From: Batillaria attramentaria
Lineage: Eukaryota; Mollusca; Gastropoda; Batillariidae
Direction of reading: 5' to 3'
DNA: 64,000 nucleotides
Assembly: GCA_018292915.2 (NCBI GenBank)
Contig: JACVVK020000005.1
Location: 3,346,001 to 3,410,000 of the forward strand
Shown: positions 1 through 10,572 of the stretch, in pieces
Position numbering within the stretch: the stretch's first letter is position 1
Layout: each line of letters starts with the position of its first letter
The notes under the pieces: model-generated
Database searches by the model: none
The model's input: the letters and a program-made list of their open reading frames with translations, nothing else
What the model was told of the DNA's origin: nothing
Made by a program: the position numbers and the translations under genes

Positions 1-919
1 GAAGGTGTGGAGATCTATGTAATATGTAAGAACAACATTTTTAGAGGTTGGCGGGGGATGGGAATGTGGGGAAGGGTATTGAGGTCTTGGGACGAACTTA
101 GTCTACAGTTCCAGGTAACTCTACGACTGCGTGAGCTCCACGCTCAGTTACTTCGGTCTGGAAAAGACATTGTCTTTGTTTGGATTCCTAGCCATGTTGG
201 CATACGAGGTAACACCCAGGCTGACCTTGCTGCTAATCAGGCCAGGGCTGGTCCTGTGGCTAGCAAGAGTAGTGTTTTTACTGATTTTAAACCCTTAATA
301 AATAAGTACATAGTAGATCAATGGCAAGCCCAGTGGGATACTCTTGATAACAATAAACTCCACAGTATAGTTCCCAAACTTCGGGAAATCATTCCCCGGT
401 GTAGGACTAACCGTCGGGAAGAGGTGGTCCTGGCCCGTCTCCATATTGGGCACGCATATTATACCCACTCGCACTTGCTGAAAGGTGAAGAGAGCCCTTT
501 CTGTTTTGGCTGCGATGAGCCAGATACCATTAAACATATTTTGATTTCTTGTGCAGACCTCACGGAGGTTCGACAGAAGTATTTCACTGCCGAATCAATG
601 GAGCTCTTGTTCCGAAATGTCCCTCCAGACAAGATTTTTGGCTTCCTTCGGGAAGTCAATTTGTTTCATAAAATTTGAACATTGTGTTTTTACTTATTCC
701 TGTACAAGACCCATGCTTGACGTTTTGAACTTGTGGTAACCCAAGACTGGTAGAATCTCATTTAACCTGTAAACTTTTAGCCTATATTTACTAGTTGTAT
801 TAATCCAGCTTTTTACCTTTTAACGAAGGGGCCTTCAAACTTGTGGCTGCCGCAAATTAGTCTTTGTCACTGACGCGGCGTTAAGCCTTAAAATACTCAC
901 TCACTCACTCACTCACTCA
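1..919 (+). mobile_element. 3' end of a non-LTR retrotransposon with RNase H domain (I/Jockey-like group)
   Basis: An open frame ending at 678 (continuous from position 7, convincing from about 100) contains VFVWIPSHVGIRGNTQADLAA, the C-terminal part of a LINE-type RNase H domain with the conserved HVGI-GN-AD core. It is followed by the HIGHAYYTHSHLL...CFGCDEP-TIKHIL-SC region, a Cys/His segment typical of the C-terminus of I/Jockey-like ORF2 proteins, ending LFHKI-stop. A 3' UTR of about 240 bases ends in a (TCAC)n tail at 898-919. The 5' part, with reverse transcriptase and endonuclease, lies outside the window or is missing. The visible frame is unbroken, so the copy may be fairly young. 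The clade assignment is inferred from motif style. Confidence 0.85.
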
Positions 920-1410
920 ACTCTACGACTGCTTCATGCAGCCTTTGTGATTACCTGCCCTTGGCGCTCGGTGCGCGACTCGTTCCAGACTGCTAGGTGT
1001 GACCGGGAATGCCCGCGGACGATCCGCCGACGAAAGCGAAATGCATGTAGGAGATTTCAGGGGCGCGATCACTTACCGATAAACCGGTGATTAAGATGGA
1101 TTGCGCTAGAACGGGCAAAAAAGCGCTGGCGCCCTGTCCCTGTCAGAGTTGTCTGTCCGTGGGTTACGCTAGTCCGGGTCTAGTTCGTGCGTCACCGGCT
1201 GGTAGTTTTGTATGGTAGCTCGTTGATGCCAGGAATTGGAAGTTACTCTCCGTAACGTTCGGGTTTACTGTTACCATACCAAACTCAAGACAGTATCATC
1301 GACAGTATCATATTTTAGTCTACTAAAAATTCTTCATGAGCCACATTGAATAAGCTTGGCATTTCTGCAGGCGTCATTTTTTTTTTTTTTTTTTAAATCG
1401 AGGCTGCGCC

Positions 1411-1580
1411 GGAAGCTCGCATCCCCATGGTAGAGCGCTGGACTTGCAATGCTCGGGTCGTGAGTTCGAATCCCGGCTGGGGCCAAATGTTATTTGTGCT
1501 GGTCTTTTTCTCGTTGCCCCGTCACCCATACGTGGTGGAAAAGGGCGTTAAACTCCGAAACGCCCACCCCACCCAACCCG
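1411..1580 (+). mobile_element. SINE-A copy (tRNA-derived), plus orientation
   Basis: First of about 24 copies of one family, called SINE-A here. A full copy reads GGAGCCGGGGTGGCCGAATGG (A box region), GAGTTCGAATCCCGGC (B box), GGGGCCAAATATTTGTGCTG, a body with GTTGCCCCGTCTTTGATATC and GTGGTGGAAAAGGACGTTAA, and a (CCCA)n tail. The two boxes are those of a tRNA gene, so the family is a Pol III SINE with a tRNA-like head and an unrelated body. In this copy the first half of the A box is diverged and the GATATC part of the body is deleted. Confidence 0.88.
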
Positions 1581-1672
1581 CATCTCCAAAAAGAAAAATA
1601 TAAGGCTCTTTGAAAACCTCTAGACTCGTAACGCTGCTAAGATGGTAAACTGTCGCTTTCAAAGCTGTGATC

Positions 1673-2141
1673 TTACCGCCTGAATACTACTGTTCTGTGC
1701 AAACTAGTCAGTGGAAATAAAACCATGTTTCAAGGTCTGCAATTTCAGCAAAAAGCCGCAAACATTGCGTTTTTTAAACCTGCGACTCCTTCGACTGTGC
1801 ATAATCCAGGCAACTCTGTCACAGTTGCAGAGTTTTCAGCGCTTCGGGGACCCTTATAAAACCAGAGCACGAGTTTGCTGTGACATTATTTGGCTTTTGG
1901 TCAGTGAGCGCGACACATCGCTACAGTGTCTAGCGGATGTTGAGTGCTGCACGATCTTTCTCGCTCAGTGTCAAAACGCAAACTGAGCTGTGAAATCAGG
2001 CTGCCCTCGGCTTTTACTGGGGTTTCAGCGACGCTGAAAACTCTGCAACTGTGACAGAGCTGACTGTGCTTGCACGGTCGACTCTGTAAATTTTTTTCAC
2101 ACTTCGGAAAGCTTTTTGCTGGGAGCTTAGATCTTTAAATT
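1673..2141. mobile_element. MITE-like element M1, diverged copy
   Basis: This is homologous to the better preserved element at 56263-56657. The right terminal inverted repeat (CACTTCGGAAAGC...GGGAGCTTAGATC) is clear, and the left one is strongly decayed. Inner inverted segments CTCTGTCACAGTTGCAGAG (1815) and CTCTGCAACTGTGACAGAG (2041) are nearly perfect. The insertion is flanked by the 12-bp direct repeat AAAGCTGTGATC (1661-1672 and 2142-2153), and the paralogous repeat at 50.7 kb has no insertion here. Confidence 0.7.
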
Positions 2142-2508
2142 AAAGCTGTGATCAAGGTTGTTTGCCAGATTGAAGGATGTTTCACTTGGCCATTGAGACC
2201 GTTTTCGAGATTTTGTGGCTTCTAATGTTAGGGAAACACAATTTTCTTTCAGCCTACGGTCTATTTCTGAACAGACTGGGACTAGACAAAGCCTCCAAAA
2301 AAATAGCCACCAGTGAGTGCCGTCTAGCTCGTCCTCAGTCCGCAACCGAATAACGTCGTCTGCTCAGTACCCGGTACACTTCTACACCAACTAATACGCC
2401 GGCCAGTCACCACAATGGTCTCAGATGTTATGTTGTGACCCAGGTGACTGATTCTGATGCGGAGTCAGCGCATTCGATGGAGAGTTTTCCACACATTGTT
2501 GTATGCCT

Positions 2509-2636
2509 ATCATCATCATCATCGTCGTCGTCGTCGTCATCATCATCGTCATCGTCGTCGTCATTATCATCATCATCATCGTCCGCCGCCGTCATCATCA
2601 TCATCATCATCATAGTCGTCGTCGTCGTCGTCATCA

Positions 2637-2717
<81 letters not shown>

Positions 2718-2843
2718 ATCATTCCTCGTTACTCCTTGTGGGGCATAGGGCCTCAGCAGTTCCCCACCATTTCCTGCGATCTGTGGCTGCTGTTTTTGCA
2801 GCCTCCCAGGTTTGGCCGGCGGCTTTCAGCTCGCCCTGGAATA
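2509..2843 (-). mobile_element. 5'-truncated LINE 3' end with an expanded (ATG/ACG)n tail
   Basis: On the minus strand, 2843-2720 encodes the ORF2 C-terminus TWEAAKTAATDRRKWW, then AEALCPTRSNEE and a stop. This has the spacing of the C-terminal TWEEA-x-A-DR-x-W--x-ALC motif of lophotrochozoan LINEs. The stop codon runs straight into about 210 bases of GATGATGAC-type triplets (2717-2509), so the microsatellite is the LINE's own 3' tail. TATGCCT at 2502-2508 and 2844-2850 is a plausible target-site duplication. Confidence 0.8.
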
Positions 2844-2900
2844 TATGCCTGTCATACATATTAAGAATTCAAACTGTGTGTTTCTGTATCTCGGAACACG

Positions 2901-3242
2901 TATATCACTTCTAGACTGCGATTATGACCTAGTCCTGATTTTAAAAAAAGGAAAAGAAATTATATTTCATTTGCACTAAGACCAGAAGAAGTAGAAGGGA
3001 CAAACCGGAAACACTGAAGATAATTATAAGAGAAAATGTATTTAAACTGACGGCCAGTTTTACGTATCTGAAGCTTTGATATACGCGAAGGCTGCAATAC
3101 GTGTCCCGCATCTGGTTAGTCGCACATTATAAATAATTTTTAAACACACCTGATTCAACCACAGCTAGAATTTTACACCATATAGCGAACAGAAGTAAAA
3201 GAAGGGAAACATGACAATCATGAAAGTCGCCATTAATAAGAG
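2901..3242. other. No gene or repeat recognised
   Basis: AT-rich sequence without a supportable open frame or a second copy in the window. Confidence 0.6.
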
Positions 3243-3447
3243 GGTGGGTAGGTGGGTGGTTGGGTGGGTCGGGGGGGGGGGGGGGGGGGTTGGGAGTTTA
3301 ACGCCCTTTTCCACCACATAAGGGTGATATCAAAGACGGGGCAGCGAGAAAAAGGCCAGCACAAATATTTGGCCCCAGCCGGGATTCGAACTCACGACCC
3401 CAGCATTGAAAGTCCAACGCTCTACCATTCGGCCACCCCGGCTCCCC
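3243..3447 (-). mobile_element. SINE-A copy with a poly-G expansion at its 3' end
   Basis: Full-length copy in minus orientation with A box (GTGGCCGAATGG on the minus strand) and B box present. Its GGGTGGGT tail has expanded into a run of about 18 G at 3271-3289. Confidence 0.9.
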
Positions 3448-3934
3448 CATTAAAAAGAGAAATGATTTTAAACATGTTCATGGCTCCATACTTTTAATTC
3501 TCCCCCATATCACACGGGCGAAGCGCACGCATAATCCCCAAGATCCGGTCTAGTCCAGTGTTGACAAAAAGCATCAGGGACTGCAGGACCCTAATGGAAC
3601 CGCAACTGACAGGCAGCCCGGCGACGCCATTTTGGCACGGCTCCTGTCGTCAGAACAAACAAAATGGCCGCCGCAGGGGTGGGACTTCCGCGGGTTTGAA
3701 TTACTAATTACAATATCTAGCCGACGTTTAGACATACTTCGCGTAAAAATGCGCCCAGCCCAGGCTGTGCCTCCGAACACTTTGAGGGTAGAGAAGAATA
3801 TGAGATGGAGCTTCCAACAGACGAGTGGTGACTTGGGGAAATATTTGCGCTTTGTCTGTTTTCTCGCTGTAGACAGATTGGACTCGGGGGATTTCGTGAA
3901 CAATGACAAGCCATAGAGATGATATGATCGTGAT
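3448..3934. other. No gene recognised
   Basis: Mixed sequence with overlapping open frames of about 100 codons on both strands. None has a recognisable domain, and the overlap suggests chance. Confidence 0.5.
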
Positions 3935-4244
3935 CCTCGAGATAGGAGCAGTGAGATTACCTTGTGGAGGTCGATTGCAAGTGACTATGGACAGTGACTT
4001 GTCTATTCCTCACGATAGGAGCAGATAGAATGGGAGTACCTTGTGGAGGTCGATTGCAAGTAACTATGGCTTGTCTATACTCACGATATGAGCAGATCGA
4101 GTGAGATTACCTTGTGGAGGTCGATTGCAAGTGACTATGGACAGTGACTTGTCTATACTCACGATAGGGGCGGATCGAGTGAGAATACCTTGTGGAGGTC
4201 GATTGCGAGTGACTATGGGCAGTGACTTGTCTATAGACACGATT
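3935..4244. repeat. Minisatellite, about four copies of a 71-79 bp unit
   Basis: The marker TTGTGGAGGTCGATTGC starts at 3962, 4041, 4112 and 4190. The unit includes GACTATGGACAGTGACTTGT and CTCACGATAGGAGCAGAT. The third spacing is shorter because the second unit lacks ACAGTGACT. Confidence 0.9.
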
Positions 4245-4631
4245 GAACACTCCTTTGAAGTTTTCCTTTGAACAGTGTCTATATTCACGAATTTAGATTT
4301 TTTTTTTTTCGTGTTCTGTTTCGAAAGAGCGCGTAAACGTTAGAAACAGTTGATTGATACGTGTAACATTATTTCAGCAGATGGGAATGTCAGAATGCGA
4401 AAACAACATCCGGCAACATATTTTATTGGTGTCAGAATGTAGTGACGTCAACGGAAGCAAGGAGCAGTTGTTTGAACAGTGACAAAACAGTCAAAGATCT
4501 TGATATTGAGTAAACACTTTTTAGAGCAGACATCGCTTGTCACCTTTGTAGACCACATATCCCCACCCCCACCCCCTCACCCCCTTCCCGATAAAAAAAA
4601 AGAAAGACCAGCCCTCCCCCCTCCCGCCCCC

Positions 4632-4880
4632 AAATAAAATAAAATAAAATTAAATAATCCAAAACAACAACAAAACAACAACAAAACAAAACCAAACCAA
4701 CAAAAACAAACAACAACAACAAACAAACAAAATATACAAACACCAAAAATGAAAACAAAACAAACAACACACACAAAAAATCAAAACGAAACCAAACAAA
4801 CAAACAAAAACAAACAAACATACAAACAAACACCAACAAAACAAGAAGAACGAACAAATAGACGAAAACTACACACAAAC
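4632..4880. repeat. A-rich low-complexity block (AAACA/AACAA)
   Basis: About 250 bases of A-rich AAACAAAC-like sequence. The long minus-strand open frames through it are compositional artefacts (FCLFVCFLF strings). Confidence 0.85.
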
Positions 4881-5039
4881 AAAGCGTTCAAATGCATAAA
4901 TGATAAACAACAACAAAAATTATAAATCAGCTCGAGATGTGAACTGCTAAAATCAATCCCCGAACGGGCGCTACACAAGGAACGATCGCGGCCCCCCCTG
5001 CCCCCCCCCCCCCCCCCCCCGAACATCCCCGCAGTAGTC

Positions 5040-5356
5040 AAAGAACCCTTCGACCTCGGCTGATCCGCAGGGTGATTGGCGTGAGTGATTAATTTCACCC
5101 GATTCATGCTGGCGAATCGCCATTTGTCGTTAAAACACAATATGGCGACGAAAGGAAGGGTTAATTACCCCTGCTGCACGTGCAATGTTGCGACGCGGAG
5201 CGACGCTGCCGCCGTAACGCTGCAAACTTGACTCGCCGGAAATAACGGGCGAAATTAGCCCCAGTGGCCTTTTAAGCCGAATGAAACGCGCTGCTTGTAA
5301 TAAATTGAGTGGTGAACAGCCTGTTCACTTTTCATTTATTACCACCAGGGGGAAAG
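5040..5356. promoter_or_regulatory. Candidate cis-regulatory block with homeodomain-type sites, hairpin and CTCF-like motif
   Basis: Repeat-free, CpG-containing sequence with GTGATTAATTTCAC, GGTTAATTACCCC, GCACGTGC and TTGTAATAAATTG. It ends in a 46-bp near-perfect inverted repeat at 5297-5342 and a CCACCAGGGGGAA motif at 5342-5354 that resembles the CTCF core. Regulatory function is inferred from motif density only. Confidence 0.35.
5297..5342. repeat. 46-bp near-perfect inverted repeat around GTGAACAGCCTGTTCAC
   Basis: The central 17 bases GTGAACAGCCTGTTCAC are a perfect palindrome around one base. The outer arms begin and end with GTAATAAAT / ATTTATTAC, so the whole segment can fold as one hairpin with a few mismatches. 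Confidence 0.85.
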
Positions 5357-7925
5357 AAAAAGAGTGGTGAATGGTATGGTTCCGATCCATCTTGTGAAAA
5401 CTGGTGTCATGAGGTTCTTCGTTTTTTGTTGTTGTTGTTGTTGTTGTTGTTTTGTCTTGTTTTGATGTGACGGGGTAAAATTGCCTAGTGGCTTTAAACC
5501 AGGTACAAATTACACAACACCAGAAGTAAATTTTCTTGTCGTATTCGTATTTGTGACGTTAATTAAATTGTAACTTAAGTGAGGGCTTAGGCGGCGTAAG
5601 CCATTGTCTTAAAATCCATATAAAAAACAACAAAAAACTGAAATAGCCTAATAGATTGCGGCTTTGAAGATGACGGAGTTTTGGGATGAAACAGTCCTTT
5701 GTTAAACTGTTTTTGTGTTTTAATCAGAATTCGTTTTTCATTTCAGGTCTGCGATTCACTTTGAATAAACCCAAATCATGAGTTTTTATTTGGGTTTTAG
5801 TTTTAATCATCATCACCATTATGTTTCATGAAAAAAAAAAGGTTTGGAGTGGGGGCGAGGGCAGGATACAGGTGATGGTTTATTTAAATAACATTCTCAT
5901 CTCAAAAATGTTGATTTCACTGAAACTTCGTTTGAAAATCTTCGGCTCATTTCATTCACATTTTCTTACTTTCACAACTTTTCAGAACAATGGAGTGTTA
6001 TCACAAGAAGCAAAATTCAAATAAATAAATAAATAAATAAATAAATGGATTGTTGATCCTACAATCCAGAGAGCACGGCACTTTTTTTTGTTGACTGACA
6101 TTTTATGGAAAAAAAAACTATTCGACAATGAATAATACACATAAGATCACTATCTCACACAAACGCAAAGAAATCCCGCCACGCTCTCTTGCTTCAACAA
6201 TCCGGAGAGACACGCAGAAAATCACAGAGCGTGACGGCGACACACGAGGCGCGATATGCAAAAATCACGCCGTCACACCTGTCTCTGACTACAGACCTCT
6301 TAACAAATCTCTGTTACAATTTTATTCTGATCTGACTCGCGGAATCAATGGCATATCCATATTTCTTCACAGGCAGAACTGTCAGGCAAGCAGCGGGCAG
6401 AAAAGGGGGTGCGATGACGGATGACCGCTTCGGGGGGGACGGGAGGGGAGTGACATGGCCAATGGATCAAAGCGATATGATACACGTCGCCCTTGCTCAT
6501 TGGCGATGCGGTTTCAGCAGTTGAATGCAACAATGGGGAAAAAAAGAGAAAAAATAAAAAGAAGCAAGCTTGGGCGGTGAGAGTGGCCGACCGCAGGCCT
6601 ACTACGGTAGCAAATGAAGCGTGAAGGAACGACACAGCCTGGTCGCTTTCACGCATTTGCGGAAACTCCATCCATTGAATTTTACATAAGAGCAGCTAAT
6701 ATTGACGATGTTTTGTGGTTTGGGGGGCCTGCTCCTGACTTCCCTTCCACCTGGCCGAAAAACACATCCATCATGTTTCCAATCGAAGGAAAATCGGAGA
6801 GAAATGAGACGCCCCCCCCCCCCCGCCCGTAAGAGATTAGCACCCGGCAAATAAGATAAATAGATGTCTAGTTCTCGCAAACGAGAGGGCAGGAGTGGGT
6901 TGGAAAAAAAAGGGGAAAAAGCAATTAAGCATCCTGTACCGGTGAGACGTTTTCCCACCGTAGTGAATAGACTTACAGAACATTGTACTGAATGTCTCTT
7001 TAGACGCGCGCGTGTGTAGTTCTCAAAGGTCTCGTGAAATGAAGGGGAGAATGAGCTGCGATTCTTGTCGAACGCGTGTCTGCGTTTTAAATTCTAGAGA
7101 CACTAGAAAGGCCTTCGGACATTTTGAGCATGTCAACATATTAATGTATTTGTATTTTGCAGAATCCTTGTTGAACTCACTTAACCCGAGGAATTGTTGC
7201 TGTTGATGTAGTTTTTGATTAATTTTGAGGTCTAAAAAAATTGTGCGAAATTACCTCGTTGATTTTAAAGCTTTGCGTTTCATGCTGACGACTGGGAGTG
7301 AGTTCGAGGGCAGGGGTGTGGGTGAGATCTTTGTGGGTTGGGGAAATAATTAACCCCATGGATGTATTTTTTTCCCCGCAAATAGGTTCGTATCAGAGCT
7401 ATATTTCTTTCTCTCATTTCTAACATTGTGTGCTGACGTTCAAACATCTCTTACTGTGTAATCAGATATGTTAGTGGTTTCCAGTGACAATGTTAATACC
7501 GGTCCCACGGTGCCATCAGCATATTCTTGGGAAAATGTTAGACTTGCAGTCTTCTCTACCACAAATTAACCACGCTTTTCTTCGCCACATAAAAATTTAA
7601 TAAATACGTTAATACATACTATGATCGGCTGTAGCAGCTGACCACCGTTGATATGAAAATGCTCACTGACAAACTGAGACCTACCCCCCCCCCCTCTCTC
7701 TCTCTCATAATTCGTGAACCACCGTTGCAAATGTTGCTTTAATTGAATTTTTTATTGAACATGCCATAAGTACATATTGTTAATGCTCAAACCGTTTTTC
7801 TGTACTTTCTCCAGTGCAACAAAATCAATCTGTTTAAGCCAAATTAAGCAGCCTGTGATGACACTAAACACGACAGGACCATGATACCTTCACCCGTCCA
7901 TTTCTGATACGGCGCAACAGGAAAA
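5357..7925. other. Intergenic DNA with a few simple repeats, no gene recognised
   Basis: This holds a (GTT)n run at about 5424-5450, an (AAAT)n run at about 6021-6046, poly-C at about 6811-6825 and a short CT run near 7696. Open frames of up to about 120 codons overlap on both strands and show no domain. Confidence 0.5.
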
Positions 7926-8150
7926 ACCACTTATTGGGGAGGGGGGGGGGGTCTTACAATACTGACAAATTTGGCAAAACCACCACACTTATTTTGGGGG
8001 TTTCACCACACTGACAAGTCAGGGAAACCACCACTTACTTTGGGCGGAGGGGGGGGCGGGGGGTGGGAAGGAGGGGGGGTGGATACCATACTGACAAATT
8101 AGCAAAACGACCACTTATTTGGGATGTTTTACAACACTGACAAATTAGCG
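7926..8150. repeat. Degenerate tandem repeat, about four units of roughly 50-70 bp
   Basis: The unit is ACCACTTATT, a G-rich stretch, then CACTGACAAATTAGCAAAA. Versions of ACCAC-TTA-TTTGGG start near 7927, 7980, 8030 and 8110, and CTGACAAATT/CTGACAAGTC closes each unit. The G-run differs strongly between units. Confidence 0.75.
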
Positions 8151-8689
8151 ATGTACCGGTGCCTAGATGTGACACTGATTTCACAGCGTCTGCCCACAAC
8201 TGGCCTGTGTCCAGTGCAATTACCTCGTTGGCGCAACGCCCCTTTGTTACGGACGCGTGACAACGGGAGACAGCCAGGTGGACATAGCTCCTTCTGGGCG
8301 GGGCGGGGCGGGGACTTAAGAGTGTATGCTGGCCAGGCGTGGCCATATTTCTCCAAAACTGATGCCACATGTCATCGAACGTCATCGGCAGTCGAGCACC
8401 TGTCTGATATTAGGGATCCTAGCTCCAAGTGATGACCCCAAACAATTTGTGCGTTGACGACTTCCTCAGAATTGGCTTCTGATGAATGTGTTTTGGTGAC
8501 ATCTTACGTAGGGAAGGTGGACATCTTCAGAAAATTACTACGGGTCGGGGACTGCACTTGGTAATTAATTCTTAGTATGGAGGATGGAGTTTGAGTGAGT
8601 GTTTGGAGGGTGTATCGTAAACTGTTTCCCGCGAAGGTCATTTACAAGACAAGGGGTACTGGTGACAAGGCTTGTGGTGGAAATTAAGT

Positions 8690-8765
8690 TGGCCCTGGCG
8701 AGATTCGAACCCTCAACCTCGACCAGAAGCCGATGTTTAGTCGGCTTAGCCCTGAAGGCCCCTAG
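8690..8765 (-). mobile_element. tRNA-like SINE head (orphan)
   Basis: On the minus strand GGGGCCTTCAGGGCTAAGCC is followed about 30 bases later by GGGTTCGAATCTC, a Pol III B box. Flanking bases do not form an intact acceptor stem, so this is more likely a SINE head than a tRNA gene. Confidence 0.5.
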
Positions 8766-8953
8766 TTTGGAGGAACACCAGGTGAACACCACACATTTTG
8801 TCAAGGACATCAACATACTTTATGACACCAAATAGTCACGCAACCTTTCCAGTCTATCTTTTGATTGCTTTAATCAGTGTAAAGCTGGGTATCCGTCCTT
8901 GATGTCACCCTTACGCGATGGAAAACGACGTTTAAATTAACCTCCAGCCAACC

Positions 8954-9023
8954 AGTGAGTGAGTGAGTGAGTTTTTAGGGCTTAAAGCCGCGCAAGCCAC
9001 ACAGACTAATTCGCGGCTGATCC
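8954..9023 (-). mobile_element. LINE 3' tail fragment ending (TCAC)n, minus orientation
   Basis: The reverse complement reads GCCGCGAATTAGTCTGTGTG, GCGCGGCTTTAAGCCCTAAA and (ACTC)n, matching the 3' end of the LINE at 833-919. Confidence 0.75.
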
Positions 9024-9025
9024 AG

Positions 9026-9275
9026 CCAACCAACCAACCAACCAACCAACCAACCCACCCACCAACCAACCAACCAACCAACCAAAAAAAAAAACCCACA
9101 AAAAAAAACCAAACAAAATAAAAACAAAAACAAAACCAAAACAAACAAAAAACCAAAACCAAACCAAAACAACAACAAACTCAAACAACAACAACAACAA
9201 CAACAACAACAAAACAATACCCCCCCAAAAAAACAACAACAACAACAACAACAACAAAAAACAACAACCAACCAA
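9026..9275. repeat. (CCAA)n and (CAA)n low-complexity tract
   Basis: A CCAACCAA run at 9026-9082 is followed by A-rich and CAACAA runs to about 9275. It adjoins the LINE tail at 8954-9023 and may have grown from it. Minus-strand open frames here (GWLVGWLVG, CCCCCC) are artefacts. Confidence 0.85.
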
Positions 9276-9330
9276 TCTGGCTGTGTACACACTCACTCCG
9301 GAATATCGTGTGCCATAAAATCATTTTTGT

Positions 9331-10425
9331 TGGCTCCCTTGTGTAACAATGGGAGTCTATGTTATAACCCTCCGTCGTCTGTCTGTGTGTGTGTGTGTGT
9401 GTGTGTCTGTGGGTGTGTCCGCAGTAAACCTTAACATTGGCATTTTCTCAGAATCTACAAAGAGCAGAGTCACCAAACTTGGCATGCCGATAGACAGCCA
9501 TAAGACCTTTCAAAATATATAATTTTGAATGACCTTGACTCAAGGTCAAGGTCACTAAAGCTGTCTGTTTGAAAATTTTACATAGGCATTTTCTTGGAGT
9601 CTACAAACACCAGAGGTTTTCAACTTTGCATGATGATAAACATTGATAAGAACTTCACAGATATACTTGTATTCAATGGCCTTTTGTGAAGGTCAAGGTC
9701 AGACAAGCTATTTTCCGCATTTCCGTAGAAAACCTTAACATTGGCATTTTCTCAGAATCTACAAACAGCACAGGCACCAAACTTGGCAAGCTGATAGACA
9801 GCCATAGGACCTTTCAAAATATATCATTCTGAGTGACCTTGACTCAAGGTCAAGGTCACTAAAGCTGTTTGTTTGAAAATTTTGCATTGGCATTTTCTTG
9901 GAATCTACAAAAACCGGAGGTTTTAAACTTTGCATGATGATAGGCATTGATAAGTACTTTACAGATGTACATGTATTCAATAGCCTTGTGTCAAGGTCAA
10001 GGCCGTACAAGCTATTTTTGTGAAACCGTAACATTGGCATTTTCTCAGAAACAACAAACAGCAGAGGTGCCAAACTTGCCATGCTAATAGACATTGATAA
10101 GAACTATATACCCATACCACTTTAAATGACCTTGAATCAAGGTCAGGGTCATTAAAGCTGTCTGTTGTGAATTTCAATATTACCGTTTTTGGAAAAACTA
10201 CAAATACTAGAGGCATCCAACTTGGTGTAATGATAGACATTGATATCTTATTTGAATGACCTTGGCCCAAGGTCAAGGCCATATAGTCAGTTTTGGGGAA
10301 AAGTGTAATATTGCCAGGAACTAAGAACACCAGAGACACCTTACTTGGCTTGATGATAGATAGTGATAAGATTTTTTACAAACATACTCTTTTGAATGAC
10401 CTTGACCCATGTCACAAGGGAGCCA
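9331..10425. mobile_element. Inverted-repeat-bounded element with an internal array of ~150-bp units rich in TCAAGGTCA
   Basis: TGGCTCCCTTGTG at 9331-9343 is repeated in inverted orientation at 10413-10425. The interior is an array of about seven units of 130-158 bp (starts near 9424, 9578, 9726, 9884, 10026, 10174, 10307) that alternate in two forms, so the higher-order period is about 300 bp. Units contain TTGGCATTTTCTCAGAATCT or TTCTTGGAATCTACAAA and AACTTGGCATGCTGATAGAC. The junctions carry TGACCTTGACTCAAGGTCA, a palindrome. The design resembles non-autonomous DNA transposons or Helitron-like elements with internal tandem repeats known in molluscs, but no transposase is present and the class is not certain. 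Confidence 0.65.
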
Positions 10426-10507
10426 TGGAGGCTTTTGCCTCTCTAGTTTGGTTTGCTTAACCCATAACCTCGAGAGCTTCTGGCATTATGCGTGCGTACG
10501 CGTGCGG

Positions 10508-10508
<1 letters not shown>

Positions 10509-10570
<62 letters not shown>
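10509..10570. repeat. (TG)n microsatellite
   Basis: About 30 TG units directly after the element above. Open frames reading CVCVCV or HTHTHT here are artefacts. Confidence 0.95.

Positions 10571-10572
<2 letters not shown>

Larger units (their letters stand above)
1630..2900. repeat. Dispersed repeat R1 copy A, interrupted by two insertions
   Basis: Segments 1630-1672, 2142-2508 and 2851-2900 line up in order with 50687-51125 (shared blocks include TTTGCCAGAT, CTTGGCCATTG/TTTGGCCATTG, GAGTTTTCCACAC and CTGTCATAC). The 50.7 kb copy lacks the two sequences that interrupt this one (1673-2141 and 2509-2843). The nature of R1 is unknown and no coding potential was recognised. Confidence 0.7.

Noticed and set aside
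2428..2914. Open frames of poly-Met/Thr/Asp and poly-Ser/Ile/Val on both strands
   Set aside because: They are translations of the LINE-tail triplet repeat in different frames, not genes.
5310..5330. Glucocorticoid-type response element
   Set aside because: The motif match is exact, but the receptor class is not known in molluscs and the symmetry extends far beyond the site, so a hairpin reading is preferred.
6128..6424. 98-codon plus-strand open frame (MNNTHKITISHKRK...)
   Set aside because: No homologous family recognised, and a 108-codon frame overlaps it on the other strand.
9331..10425. CRISPR-like repeat array
   Set aside because: Unit length of about 150 bp, diverged units and no spacers of fixed length; the genome is eukaryotic.
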